Assembly (NCBI RefSeq): GCF_016862895.1
Contig: NZ_BONV01000058.1
Coordinates: forward strand, 1-48,659
DNA from: Planotetraspora kaengkrachanensis
GTDB taxonomy: Bacteria; Actinomycetota; Actinomycetes; Streptosporangiales; Streptosporangiaceae
Direction: 5' to 3'
DNA length: 48,659 nucleotides
A model generated the notes under the pieces. That model saw nothing but the letters and a program-made list of their open reading frames with translations. It was not told the origin of the DNA and made no database searches. Positions 12,054 to 20,387 of the stretch are shown in pieces. Position 1 is the stretch's first letter; every line of letters begins with the position of its first letter. The position numbers and the translations under genes are program-made.

Positions 12054-13745
12054 ATGGACGCGACACAGGCCATCATGGAGACCGTCGACAGGCTTCGGCA
12101 ACGCCGTACCGCGGCACTCGTGCTGGAGCTCGATCTCACCGAGGGGCTGTCCGAGGGACCGCCCTCCGACCCGCTCGGAGCCCTGCTGTCCATGCGCAGG
12201 CCCCGGCTCACCGACGTGTTGGCGGGCCTGCGGCGCGCCCGCACCGACTCCCGGGTCAAGGGGCTGATCGTGAAGATCGGCGGCAACCCCATCGGCCTCG
12301 GCATGGTCCAGGAGCTGCGCACCGCCGTACTGAAGCTCCGGGCCGCGGGGAAGCGGACCGTCGCGTTCGCGGAGACGTTCGGCGAGTTCGGCGCCGGGAC
12401 CGTTCCTTATTACCTGGCCAGCGCGTTCGAGAAGGTCTACCTCCAGCCGTCCGGCGACGTCGGCCTCACCGGCATCACGCTCGAGCAGCGCTTCGTACGG
12501 GACGCGCTAGCCAAGGTGGGGGTGGAGTACCAGCTCGGCCAGCGTCATGAGTACAAGACCGCGGCCAACATGTTCACCCAGAACCGCATGACCGAGCCGC
12601 ACCGCGAGTCCACCGCCCGCATCGCCGAGTCGGTGACCGAGCAGATCACGGCGGGCATCGCCGAGGCACGCTCGCTCGAACCCCGGCGGGTGCGCGAGCT
12701 CATCGACCAGGGGCCGTTCCTGGGGCCGGAGGCGGTGGAGGCGGGCCTGGTCGACGCTCTCAAGTACCGCGACGAGGTGTACGCCGAGGCGGTGGAGGAC
12801 GGCACCCACCTGATGTACGTGTCGCGGTACGCCAAGTCGGCGCTGGCCAAGCGGCTCCCCCACCCCGGCGAGCCGGTGATCGCGCTGGTCCACGGCACCG
12901 GCGCCATCCGGCTCGGCCGCAGCGGCCGCTCTCCGCTCGGCGGCGGGGGCGCCATGGGCTCCGACACGATCTGCGCGGCGCTCCGCTCCGCCCGCAAGGA
13001 CGACAAGGTCAGGGCCATCGTGTTCCGCGTGGACAGCCCGGGCGGGTCGTACGTCGCCTCGGACGCGATCTGGCGCGAGGTCGTGCTGGCCCGCGAGGCC
13101 GGCAAGCCGGTGATCATCTCGATGGGCGACCTCGCCGCGTCCGGCGGGTACTTCGTCGCGATGGGCGCCGACGTCATCGTCGCGCAGCCGGGCACGCTGA
13201 CCGGCTCGATCGGCGTGTTCGGCGGCAAGCCGGTCGTCGGCGAGCTGCTGGGCAGGCTCGGCGTGGTCACCGAGGCGGTCTCCGAGGGCGCCAACGCCGG
13301 CATGTTCTCCCCCGTACGTGAGTTCTCCGACGACCAGTGGGCCAGGGTCAACAGCTGGCTGGACCGGATCTACGACGACTTCGTCGGCAAGGTGGCGCAG
13401 GGACGCGGCCTGACCAGGGAGCGGACGCACGAGCTTGCCAGGGGAAGGGTCTGGACGGGTGCCGACGCCCGGGAGGCGGGTCTGGTCGACGAGCTCGGCG
13501 GCGTGGAGGACGCGCTGAGCCTGGCACGCAAGAAGGCCGGGTTACCCAAGGACACCCAGGTCAGGACGTATCCGCGCATGCATCCGCTGGAGCGGCTCCG
13601 GCCGCCGGAGTCGAGCGAGGACAGGTCCGCCGCCCTCGCCAGGGTGCGTCTCGAGGCGTGGGGCCCGATGGCCAGGCTGGCCGGCGAGCTCGGCCTCCCG
13701 GCGTTCGGCCCGCTGATGCTCCCCGGGTGGTGGACGATCCGCTGA
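12054..13745 (+). CDS. sppA: signal peptide peptidase SppA, 67K type
   Basis: 563 aa from ATG 12054. Family S49 serine protease that degrades cleaved signal peptides. It has two tandem ClpP-like halves. The Ser/Lys dyad is seen as K168 in the N-terminal half (RHEYKTAANMF) and S363 in the C-terminal half (GDLAASGGYFVAM), as in the long 67K form. No strong N-terminal transmembrane segment is visible, which differs from E. coli SppA. The frame opens at GTG 12021 with further starts at 12042 and 12045. ATG 12054 has GGTGA 5-6 bases upstream. It stands alone after array A. Confidence 0.85.
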   Translation: MDATQAIMETVDRLRQRRTAALVLELDLTEGLSEGPPSDPLGALLSMRRPRLTDVLAGLRRARTDSRVKGLIVKIGGNPIGLGMVQELRTAVLKLRAAGKRTVAFAETFGEFGAGTVPYYLASAFEKVYLQPSGDVGLTGITLEQRFVRDALAKVGVEYQLGQRHEYKTAANMFTQNRMTEPHRESTARIAESVTEQITAGIAEARSLEPRRVRELIDQGPFLGPEAVEAGLVDALKYRDEVYAEAVEDGTHLMYVSRYAKSALAKRLPHPGEPVIALVHGTGAIRLGRSGRSPLGGGGAMGSDTICAALRSARKDDKVRAIVFRVDSPGGSYVASDAIWREVVLAREAGKPVIISMGDLAASGGYFVAMGADVIVAQPGTLTGSIGVFGGKPVVGELLGRLGVVTEAVSEGANAGMFSPVREFSDDQWARVNSWLDRIYDDFVGKVAQGRGLTRERTHELARGRVWTGADAREAGLVDELGGVEDALSLARKKAGLPKDTQVRTYPRMHPLERLRPPESSEDRSAALARVRLEAWGPMARLAGELGLPAFGPLMLPGWWTIR

Positions 13746-13761
13746 GCCGGCGTCGCGTGTC

Positions 13762-14292
13762 ATGAAGATCGTCACCGCTCACACCGCGGACCTGGACGCC
13801 GAGACGCTGGTCGAGGCGCGAACGCTCCTCGACGACGTGTTCGACGGCGGCCTGGACGACCACGACTGGGACCACTCACTGGGCGGCGTCCACGCCCTCG
13901 TCCGGGAGGGACCGGACCTGGTCGCCCACGGGTCGGTCGTCCAGCGGCGCCTGATCCACGACGGCCGGGCGCTCCGCGTGGGATACATCGAGGCCGTCGG
14001 CGTACGCGCCGACCTGCGCAGGAACGGGTACGGCGCCGCCGTCATGACCGCGCTGGAGCGAGTGGTGCGCGGCGCGTACGAGATGGGCGCCCTGAGCAGC
14101 GCCCACGAGGCCGTCGGCTTCTACGCCGCCCGCGGGTGGCGGCTCTGGCTGGGGCGGACGTGGGCGCTCACGCCTGACGGACTCCGGCGCACGGAGGAGG
14201 ACGACGACGGCGTCTACGTCCTGCCCGTAACGGTCTCGCCCGACCTGTCCGGGGATCTCACCTGCGACTGGCGGGACGGCGACGTCTGGTAG
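13762..14292 (+). CDS. aac(2'): aminoglycoside 2'-N-acetyltransferase, AAC(2')-I type
   Basis: 176 aa GNAT-fold protein. The alignment from memory to the chromosomal mycobacterial AAC(2')-I enzymes is strong over the full length: HTADLDAET near the start, LGGVHALV, VQRRLIHDGRALRVGY, RGAYEMGALSS, and the signature C-terminus CDWRDGDVW. These enzymes acetylate the 2'-amino group of gentamicin/tobramycin-class drugs with acetyl-CoA. It starts at ATG 13762, 17 bp after sppA. There are no mobile-element traces, so it looks like an intrinsic chromosomal gene. The physiological substrate may not be an antibiotic. Confidence 0.88.
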   Translation: MKIVTAHTADLDAETLVEARTLLDDVFDGGLDDHDWDHSLGGVHALVREGPDLVAHGSVVQRRLIHDGRALRVGYIEAVGVRADLRRNGYGAAVMTALERVVRGAYEMGALSSAHEAVGFYAARGWRLWLGRTWALTPDGLRRTEEDDDGVYVLPVTVSPDLSGDLTCDWRDGDVW

Positions 14293-14404
14293 CCCGGACC
14301 GGTTCCCCTCGCCAGGGTGAAATGCCGGCCGGGCTCGCGGACATGTGCCAGGTGTCAGCTTCCGTGAGGGACGCCGTGACCCCGGCGTGCGCCCAAGGAG
14401 AGAG

Positions 14405-14959
14405 ATGCCGCCCCCTGATGAGAAACGACGCCGTTTCGAGGCGATGTACGCGGCCAACCACGACCCCGTGCTCGGGTATGTGCTGCGCCGCACCGCCGAC
14501 GCCCACGACGCCGCCGACGTCCTCGCCGAGACGTTCCTGACCGCCTGGCGGCGGCTGGACGACGTGCCGCCGGACGACCAGACCAGGCCGTGGCTGTACG
14601 GCGTGGCCCGGCGCGTGCTCGCCAACCACCGCCGGGGCGAACGACGACGCCTCGCGCTCGGCGACCGGCTCCGGGCCGACCTCGCCGACAGGCCTGCCGG
14701 AGAGGTGCCCGCGGACCTGCGCCCGATCATGGAGGCGCTGGACGGCCTGCCCGAGCGCGACCGGGAACTCCTGACGCTGGTCGGCTGGGAGGACCTGGAC
14801 GCCGGGCAGATCGCCACCGTGCTCGGCTGCTCGCGCAACGCCGTACGGGTCCGGTTGCACCGCGCCCGCCGACGCTTCACCCGCGAGCTGGAACGTCGCG
14901 GTGCCCTGTTCGAAATGCCGGCGCCCCAGGTCGGGGTCACGGAGGGAGATCCCGCATGA
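14405..14959 (+). CDS. ECF-family RNA polymerase sigma factor
   Basis: 184 aa. Region 2 (about 10-80) includes DVLAETFLTAWRRLDD and the DNA-melting segment RPWLYGVARRVLANHRR. Region 4 (about 110-165) has the helix-turn-helix LDAGQIATVLGCSRNAVRVRLHRARRR. The start is ATG 14405 after AAGGAGAG. Its stop overlaps the next start (ATGA), so it is translationally coupled to a membrane protein that is probably its regulator. This is the usual layout of an ECF sigma/anti-sigma pair. The ECF group and target promoters cannot be named from the sequence. Confidence 0.9.
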   Translation: MPPPDEKRRRFEAMYAANHDPVLGYVLRRTADAHDAADVLAETFLTAWRRLDDVPPDDQTRPWLYGVARRVLANHRRGERRRLALGDRLRADLADRPAGEVPADLRPIMEALDGLPERDRELLTLVGWEDLDAGQIATVLGCSRNAVRVRLHRARRRFTRELERRGALFEMPAPQVGVTEGDPA

Positions 14960-15819
14960 ATCCCGAACTGCTGATCAAGAAGGCCGCCCCCGTGACCGAC
15001 GAGGAGGCCGCCGCAATGGTGCGCCCGCAGACCAGGGCCGATCTGGCCGATCGGATCATGGCAACGGCGCAGGACACCAGTGCGGCCGAGATCCCCCGGA
15101 AGGTGTCATCCGGACGCCGTCTGCTGCTCGGTGTCGCCGTGGTTGGCGTGACGGCCGCCGCGGCGGTCGTCGTGACGTCGTCCGCGACCCCCGGTCAGAA
15201 GGTCGGTCCCGTGCAGGTCGGGCCGCCGAGCGCCCAGGCCGCCGCCCTGTCGTTCAGCCGCGAGGGCGACTACCTGGTCGTGAAGGTGAAGGACCCGGTC
15301 GCCGACCCGGCCCGCTACCGGCGGGAGTTCGCGGCGAGGGGGCTGGACGTCGACCTCACCCTGGAGCCCTCCTCCGCGAACAGAGCCGGCTCGGTGCTCA
15401 TGATGGGGGGCGACGAAGAAAGCAACGACGTACGGATGATCACGGCGGAAGGGGCCTGCGGTCCGGAGACCTGCGGCGTCGGCATCAAGATTCCCCTGAC
15501 GTTCAAAGGTCATCTAAGTGTCGTCTTCGGCCGGGCAGCGCGACCGGGCGAGCAGTACAACACCGCCCCCGGAGACGTACCGGGCGAAGGCGTCGGGCTG
15601 AGCGACGTCCAGGGCAGGACCGTGGCGGACGTGCTCGCGGAGGCCGCCAGACGGCACATCACGAGGATCGAGTACCGCTACGAGGAGGACGGCTCGGACC
15701 AGCCGTACCCGAACGGCATCCCTGCCGCGGAGGTGCACGAGGACTGGTACGTCCGTGACGCGCTCGCGGGCAGCGAGGGTCAAGTGATCATCTTCGTCGG
15801 CCCCGAGCCACTGGGCTGA
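14956..15819 (+). CDS. single-pass membrane protein, probable sigma partner
   Basis: 287 aa. A cytosolic N-terminal region of about 50 residues precedes one hydrophobic segment (about 54-76, LLLGVAVVGVTAAAAVVVTS) and a large extracytoplasmic domain with two Cys in GACGPETCG. The ATG overlaps the sigma stop by ATGA, so co-expression is very likely. Its position and topology match membrane proteins that accompany ECF sigma factors, but no zinc anti-sigma motif (HxxxCxxC) is visible. Calling it an anti-sigma factor is therefore inference. Its 3' end is only 19 bp from the convergent flavin reductase. Confidence 0.6.
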   Translation: MNPELLIKKAAPVTDEEAAAMVRPQTRADLADRIMATAQDTSAAEIPRKVSSGRRLLLGVAVVGVTAAAAVVVTSSATPGQKVGPVQVGPPSAQAAALSFSREGDYLVVKVKDPVADPARYRREFAARGLDVDLTLEPSSANRAGSVLMMGGDEESNDVRMITAEGACGPETCGVGIKIPLTFKGHLSVVFGRAARPGEQYNTAPGDVPGEGVGLSDVQGRTVADVLAEAARRHITRIEYRYEEDGSDQPYPNGIPAAEVHEDWYVRDALAGSEGQVIIFVGPEPLG

Positions 15820-15838
15820 CCGGGAGCCCTTGGGAGCC

Positions 15839-16330
15839 TCAGGGGCTCTCGGGGGCCTTCGGCACGGGCCGGTAGCGGCCGCGAAGCCGTACCAGCGGGG
15901 CCTTCGAGACGTCGACGTAGGCGACGGCGAGGACCTGTCCGATGAAGAGCGTGTGGTCGCCGGCCGGGACGACCCGAGTGGTCTCGACCTCGAGCGCGGT
16001 CACTCCGCCGTCGACGATCAGGGCTTCGGAGTGCTCCCCGCGATGGTGCGGGGCTCCCGCGAGGAGCAGCCGGGCGCTGGGCCGTCCGGGGGTCGCGAAC
16101 CGCGACGCGATCGCCTGCTGGCCGTCGGCGAGGAGGCTGGCCGCCCACCGGTCGTCGCGGAGGAGGACCTCGGTCAGATAGCTGCTCGAGTCGAGGCTGA
16201 CCAGGACGAGCGGTGGTTCGAGGGACACCGACAGGAGCGTGGCCACCGTGGTGCCGAGGTCGTCGCGGCCGTCCTTGACCGTGACCACCCCCACCCCAGC
16301 GGGCACCTGCCCCATGGCCTCGGTGAACAT
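15839..16330 (-). CDS. flavin reductase family protein
   Basis: 163 aa, the size of small FMN-binding split-barrel reductases that supply reduced flavin to a monooxygenase. The N-terminus MGQVPAGVGVVTV and the block TTVATLLSVSLEPPLVLVSLD, followed by the ASLLADGQ region, are typical of the HpaC/flavin reductase-like family. The start is ATG 16330 behind GGGGGGAG. The longer frame to 16381 is discarded because it would read into array B. No oxygenase partner is adjacent, so the physiological role is open. Confidence 0.75.
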   Translation of the reverse strand: MFTEAMGQVPAGVGVVTVKDGRDDLGTTVATLLSVSLEPPLVLVSLDSSSYLTEVLLRDDRWAASLLADGQQAIASRFATPGRPSARLLLAGAPHHRGEHSEALIVDGGVTALEVETTRVVPAGDHTLFIGQVLAVAYVDVSKAPLVRLRGRYRPVPKAPESP

Positions 16331-16344
16331 GCTCCCCCCTTGCC

Positions 16345-16694
16345 CGTGATCATGCACAGGTTCGGAGGGACCCCCTCCCACCTGCGCAACCTCGCGGCGT
16401 GATCATGCACATGTTCGCAGAAGTCCCGCCCGGCCTGCACCTTTCCCATTCGTGATCATGCACAGGTTCTGCGGCGTACGGCCTGGCCTGCGATTTCAAC
16501 GTTCGTGATCATGCGCTTTCGAGTGCATGATCACGGGCGTCTTTTCCGCAGGTCAGCGGCCTTGCCCACGAATCCGCGCATGATCACGAATCGCATCGCC
16601 GCAGGCAGGGCCGCCGATTCACGAACCTGTGCATGATCACGAGCCGAGGTTGCGCAGGCAGAGCCGCACATCCGCGAACCTGTGCATGATCACA
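16345..16694. repeat. array B: 4 direct + 4 inverted 53-bp units
   Basis: The TGATCA of the CGTGATCATGCAC core lies at 16347, 16400, 16453 and 16506 (direct) and at 16528, 16581, 16634 and 16687 (inverted). All within-arm steps are exactly 53 bp, and the arms are 22 bp apart at the centre. The second and third inverted units from the centre share unit-specific sequence with the units in the same places of array A (CGTGATCATGCGCGGATTCG prefix; ATGCGATT end). The array fills the gap between the flavin reductase start and the ABC operon's 3' end. Confidence 0.9.
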
Positions 16695-16716
16695 CCAACA
16701 AAAAAACGCACGCGGG

Positions 16717-17631
16717 TCAGAGGAGGCCGTTCTGGGTCAGCCAGTCCTTGGCGACCACGGGCGGGTCGGCCTTGTCGACGGAGATCTGCTTCATCAGCGA
16801 CAGCAGGGTGTCCGTGGTGAGCTTGGCCGAGACCGCGTTGAGCGTCGAGGTGACCGTGTCGTCGACTCCGGCCTTGTAGACGAGGGGCGTGACGTTGTCG
16901 GAGCCGAACGCGTTCTTCGTGTCCTGCAGCGAGACCAGGTCGTTCAGCACGATCTTGGGGTCGGTCGTGAAGACGTTGCCCACCTGGATCGTGCCGCTCT
17001 TGATCGCGTCCGCGGTGGTGTCACCGGTCGGCTTCCACTCCTTGAACTCCATGCCGTAGACGTCCTTGAAGTTCTGCTCCTGCCGCTCCTTGAACTCCGG
17101 CGGCCCGCCGACGACGAAGTTCTTGGACACCTTGGCCAGGTCCTCGATCGTGGTGAGCTTGTCCTTGGCCGCCGTGTCCTTGGTGACCGTCAGCGAGTTG
17201 TTGTCCTGAGCCTCGGAGGGGTCGAGAACACCGAGCTCGGCCGGGAGCTTCGCCTGCAGTCCGGCGACGATCTCGTCCTTGGTCTTCGCGGTGCTCGTCT
17301 TGTCGACGAAGGCCAGCAACGAACCGATGTACTCGGGCACGACCGTCAGGCCGCCGCTCTTGACCTGGTCGTAGACGACCTCACGGGTGCCGATGTTGGG
17401 CTTCTCCTCGACGGTGACGCCCTTGGCCTGCAACGCCTGCGCGTAGATCGAGCCGAGCAGGATGCTCTCGGGGAAGTTGAACGAGCCGACGACGACCTTG
17501 GCCGACGTCCCGCCCGAACTCGCCGGCGCGTTCGACGGCGTGGCGGAGGTCAGCGGATCGGAACCTCCGCACGCGGATAGGGTCAGCGCCGCGGTCACGG
17601 CGACCACGGCGGCGGTGAGGATGCGTTTCAT
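16717..17631 (-). CDS. osmoprotectant ABC transporter substrate-binding lipoprotein
   Basis: 304 aa. The signal peptide ends in lipobox LSAC (Cys about 20), followed by a Ser/Pro/Thr-rich linker, so it is membrane-anchored outside the cell. The body matches the OpuAC-type glycine betaine/choline-binding family, opening with KVVVGSFNFPESILLGSIYAQAL and containing GLTVVPEYIGSLL. The start is ATG 17631 with AAGGGA upstream; GTG 17646 is an alternative. It is the last gene of the four-gene minus-strand operon. The exact ligand (glycine betaine, proline betaine, choline, carnitine) is not readable. Confidence 0.88.
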   Translation of the reverse strand: MKRILTAAVVAVTAALTLSACGGSDPLTSATPSNAPASSGGTSAKVVVGSFNFPESILLGSIYAQALQAKGVTVEEKPNIGTREVVYDQVKSGGLTVVPEYIGSLLAFVDKTSTAKTKDEIVAGLQAKLPAELGVLDPSEAQDNNSLTVTKDTAAKDKLTTIEDLAKVSKNFVVGGPPEFKERQEQNFKDVYGMEFKEWKPTGDTTADAIKSGTIQVGNVFTTDPKIVLNDLVSLQDTKNAFGSDNVTPLVYKAGVDDTVTSTLNAVSAKLTTDTLLSLMKQISVDKADPPVVAKDWLTQNGLL

Positions 17632-17667
17632 CAAAATTCCCTTCACAATCGGGAGGTAATAGGGAGA

Positions 17668-18330
17668 TTAGCGGACCTGTCGTACTCCCGGGGAGACGAC
17701 CACCCGGTCGAGCACGGTGAAGCCCAACTGGACGGCCAGCGCAAGGAGCGCGATGAGTACCGCTCCCCCGATCACGTCTGAATATGTCTTGGTGGCCAGT
17801 CCGTCGATGATGAACCGCCCGAGCCCGCCCAGGCCGACGAAGGCGGCGACGCTTGCCGTCGAGACCACCTGGATGGCCGACAGCCGCAGGCCCAGCAGGA
17901 TCAGCGGCAGCGCACTGGGGGTCAGCACCCGGAACAGTACCTGGCGCCCGCGCAGGCCCATGCCGTACGCCGCGTCGCGCAGGTCGGCGTCGACCCCCCG
18001 CACGCCCTCGTAGGTGTTGACCAGAATCGGCGGCACGGCCAGGACGACCAGGGGGATCAGGACCGGCAGCACGGTCCCCACCCCGATCAGCAGCACGACC
18101 AGCACGAGAAGTCCCAGCGTCGGCAGCGCGCGGGCGGCGTTGGCGGTGACCACGACGATGAAGCCGCCGCGACCGGTGTGGCCGATCAGCAGGCCCAGGG
18201 GGACGGCGATCAGCGCCGCGATGAGGAAGGCCGCGGCCGAGAACTCGAGGTGCTCGAGGATGCGCACGGGGATCCCGTCGGAGCCCGACCAGTTGGCCGC
18301 GGTGCCGAAGAAGTCGATCAGCCAGTTCAC
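17668..18330 (-). CDS. osmoprotectant ABC transporter permease (second)
   Basis: 220 aa, five to six hydrophobic segments. It has the binding-protein-dependent permease signature region around GLRGRQVLFRVLTPSALPLILLG, where the EAA loop contacts the ATPase. The GTG start at 18330 overlaps the preceding permease stop (GTGA), with GAGGAGGAG upstream. With the other permease it should form a heterodimeric OpuCB/OpuCD-type channel. Confidence 0.88.
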   Translation of the reverse strand: MNWLIDFFGTAANWSGSDGIPVRILEHLEFSAAAFLIAALIAVPLGLLIGHTGRGGFIVVVTANAARALPTLGLLVLVVLLIGVGTVLPVLIPLVVLAVPPILVNTYEGVRGVDADLRDAAYGMGLRGRQVLFRVLTPSALPLILLGLRLSAIQVVSTASVAAFVGLGGLGRFIIDGLATKTYSDVIGGAVLIALLALAVQLGFTVLDRVVVSPGVRQVR

Positions 18331-19004
18331 GCCGCACTCCTCCTCGCCCGCGACCACGGGGTGAGCAACCGCTGGGCGAGCACGAGCAGGCCGTCGGACA
18401 GTATGGCGAACAGCACGATGAGCACGATCCCCACGACGATCGGGGTGGGGAACTGCCGCTGCCACCCGTCGATGAACAGGTTGCCGAGACCGCCCTGGCC
18501 GATCAGCGCACCCACGCTGACCAGGCTGATGCTGGAGACGGTCGCCACGCGCAGGCCCCCGAGCACCACCGGGACGGCGACGGGCAACTCGACCTGGAGG
18601 AGGCGGCGCAGCGGCCGGAAGCCCATCGCCACCGCCGACTGCCGTACGTGCTCGGGCACCGAGCCCAGCCCGTCCACCACGGCGGGGATCAGGATCGCCA
18701 GCGTGAACAGGGTGAGCGGGATGATCACCGTCGACTGGGTGAGCCCGGTGAAGGACAGGAATATCGAGAACAACACCAGCGACGGCAGGGAGTAGACGAC
18801 GTTCATCAACCCCGCCGTGGGCTGGTAGAGCCGGCGCCACCGCGCACACGCGACCCCGAGCGGAAGCGCGATGAGCAGCCCGAACACCACCGGCAGCAAC
18901 GCCATCACGACGTGGCTCTCCAGAAGCGTTCTGATGGCCGACGGGCCGCCGTTGTCCCAGTTCCTGGCGATCCAGTCCCAGCGGACCAGCGGCTCGTCGT
19001 TCAC
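18327..19004 (-). CDS. osmoprotectant ABC transporter permease (first)
   Basis: 225 aa with about six hydrophobic segments. The EAA-like loop is seen at HVRQSAVAMGFRPLRRLLQVELP. The ATG overlaps the ATPase stop by ATGA, and its own stop overlaps the next permease start by GTGA, so the transporter subunits are translationally coupled. It resembles OpuCB/OpuCD and ProW-type permeases. Confidence 0.88.
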   Translation of the reverse strand: MNDEPLVRWDWIARNWDNGGPSAIRTLLESHVVMALLPVVFGLLIALPLGVACARWRRLYQPTAGLMNVVYSLPSLVLFSIFLSFTGLTQSTVIIPLTLFTLAILIPAVVDGLGSVPEHVRQSAVAMGFRPLRRLLQVELPVAVPVVLGGLRVATVSSISLVSVGALIGQGGLGNLFIDGWQRQFPTPIVVGIVLIVLFAILSDGLLVLAQRLLTPWSRARRSAA

Positions 19005-20077
19005 GACTCCGCCCGCCTCGGATCGGACGCCGGGACCTCTCGGTCAGGATCCGGGACCCGCTTCTCGGGCCTCGTCCCGTGCCGGGCGAGGGCCTCGTCC
19101 AGCACGTCCCGCGTCGCCACACCGATCGCCCGGCCGTCGCCGTCCACGGCGATCGCCGTGCCGTTGGGCGAGAGCAGCGCCGCGTCCAGCGCCGCACGCA
19201 GCGAGTCCCGCTCGGGATTGAAGGTCCCGTACGGCAGGAGCCCGCCGTCCGAACGCCACCCGAGGGGGCGGGTGTCCTCGTCCAGCTCGAGATCGGCGGG
19301 AACGGAGCCCAGCCGTATTCCCGTGGCCGGCACGAACGACAGCCGCCGGATGCCGCGGTCCTTGCCGAGGAACTCGCGGACGAAGTCGTCGGCAGGCTCG
19401 CTCAGCAGCGTGGCCGGATCGGCCATCTGGGCCAGGCGGCCGCCGACGCGGAGAACGGCGACGGCGTCCCCGAGCTTGATCGCCTCATCGATGTCGTGGG
19501 TGACGAACACGATCGTCTTGTGCAGTTCCGACTGGAGGTGGAGCAACTCCTCCTGCAGGCTCGCCCTGACGATGGGGTCGACGGCGCTGAACGGCTCGTC
19601 CATGAGCAGCACGGGCGGATCCGCGGCCAGGGCGCGCGCGACGCCGACGCGCTGCTGCTGTCCGCCGGACAGCTGGAAGGGGTAGCGCCCGGCCAGCTTG
19701 GAGTCCAGCCCGACCAGTTCCAGCAGCTCCATGGCCCGTGCGCGGGCCTTCTTCTTGTCCCAGCCCAGCAGGTACGGCACGGTCGCCACGTTGTCGACGA
19801 TCTTGCGATGCGGGAAGAGCCCCGCCTGCTGGATGACGTATCCGATGCCCCGGCGCAACGTCGGGGGATCGATCGCGCGGACGTCCTGGTCGTCGAGCAG
19901 GATCCGGCCCGACGTGGCGTCGATCATGCGGTTGATCATCCGCAGCGAGGTGGTCTTGCCGCATCCGGACGGTCCGACGAAGACCGTGATCGCGCCCGTG
20001 GGCGCCTGGAGGCTGAGGTCGTCAACCGCCACCGTTCCATCGGGGTAGCGCTTGGTCACGCCTTCAAATGTGATCAC
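19001..20077 (-). CDS. osmoprotectant ABC transporter ATPase with CBS-like tail
   Basis: 358 aa. Walker A GPSGCGKTT (about 35-43), signature LSGGQQQR, Walker B VLLMDEPFSAVD and switch VTHDIDEA are all present. After residue 230 comes a C-terminal extension with one CBS-type module (about 290-330), as in ProV/OpuCA, where CBS domains sense ionic strength. I chose GTG 20077 behind GACGAGG; the upstream frame to 20122 lacks a site. It is first in the operon, so the promoter should lie in 20078-20387. Confidence 0.9.
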   Translation of the reverse strand: MITFEGVTKRYPDGTVAVDDLSLQAPTGAITVFVGPSGCGKTTSLRMINRMIDATSGRILLDDQDVRAIDPPTLRRGIGYVIQQAGLFPHRKIVDNVATVPYLLGWDKKKARARAMELLELVGLDSKLAGRYPFQLSGGQQQRVGVARALAADPPVLLMDEPFSAVDPIVRASLQEELLHLQSELHKTIVFVTHDIDEAIKLGDAVAVLRVGGRLAQMADPATLLSEPADDFVREFLGKDRGIRRLSFVPATGIRLGSVPADLELDEDTRPLGWRSDGGLLPYGTFNPERDSLRAALDAALLSPNGTAIAVDGDGRAIGVATRDVLDEALARHGTRPEKRVPDPDREVPASDPRRAES

Positions 20078-20387
20078 ACGTACCTCGTCCCTCGACAGCA
20101 AGCGATCACGACAACAGACCAAGCGACATCGGTGTTCCCGAGATCGGCTCGGGCCGTCCCGGCCGCCTCATGCCGCCCGGTCCCATGACGTGCCCGTCAG
20201 CCTACGGGGCACTCGTCCGATCTGTCCTGTCCAGTCGATGATTCACCGACATGATCAATATGTGAATTCCCACACCGGAATATCTATCAATAGGGCATCT
20301 AATAGTGCGCTCACCCTCGTTGTCTTGGCATGATTACTCTCAACAATCCCTCCAGCCCCTCCACTACGAATCAGAGGAGTGCCGGTC
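20078..20387. other. divergent promoter region, osmoprotectant operon / sigma-like gene
   Basis: A 310-bp gap with a markedly AT-richer core at about 20235-20350, the likely site of the two outward promoters. No RNA gene, long inverted repeat or 53-bp repeat unit is visible. Confidence 0.4.

Noticed and set aside
16331-16449. Frames reading MHDH/CMIT-type peptides in repeat arrays
   Set aside because: These are the repeat core read in different frames; they have no start signals and recur at every array.
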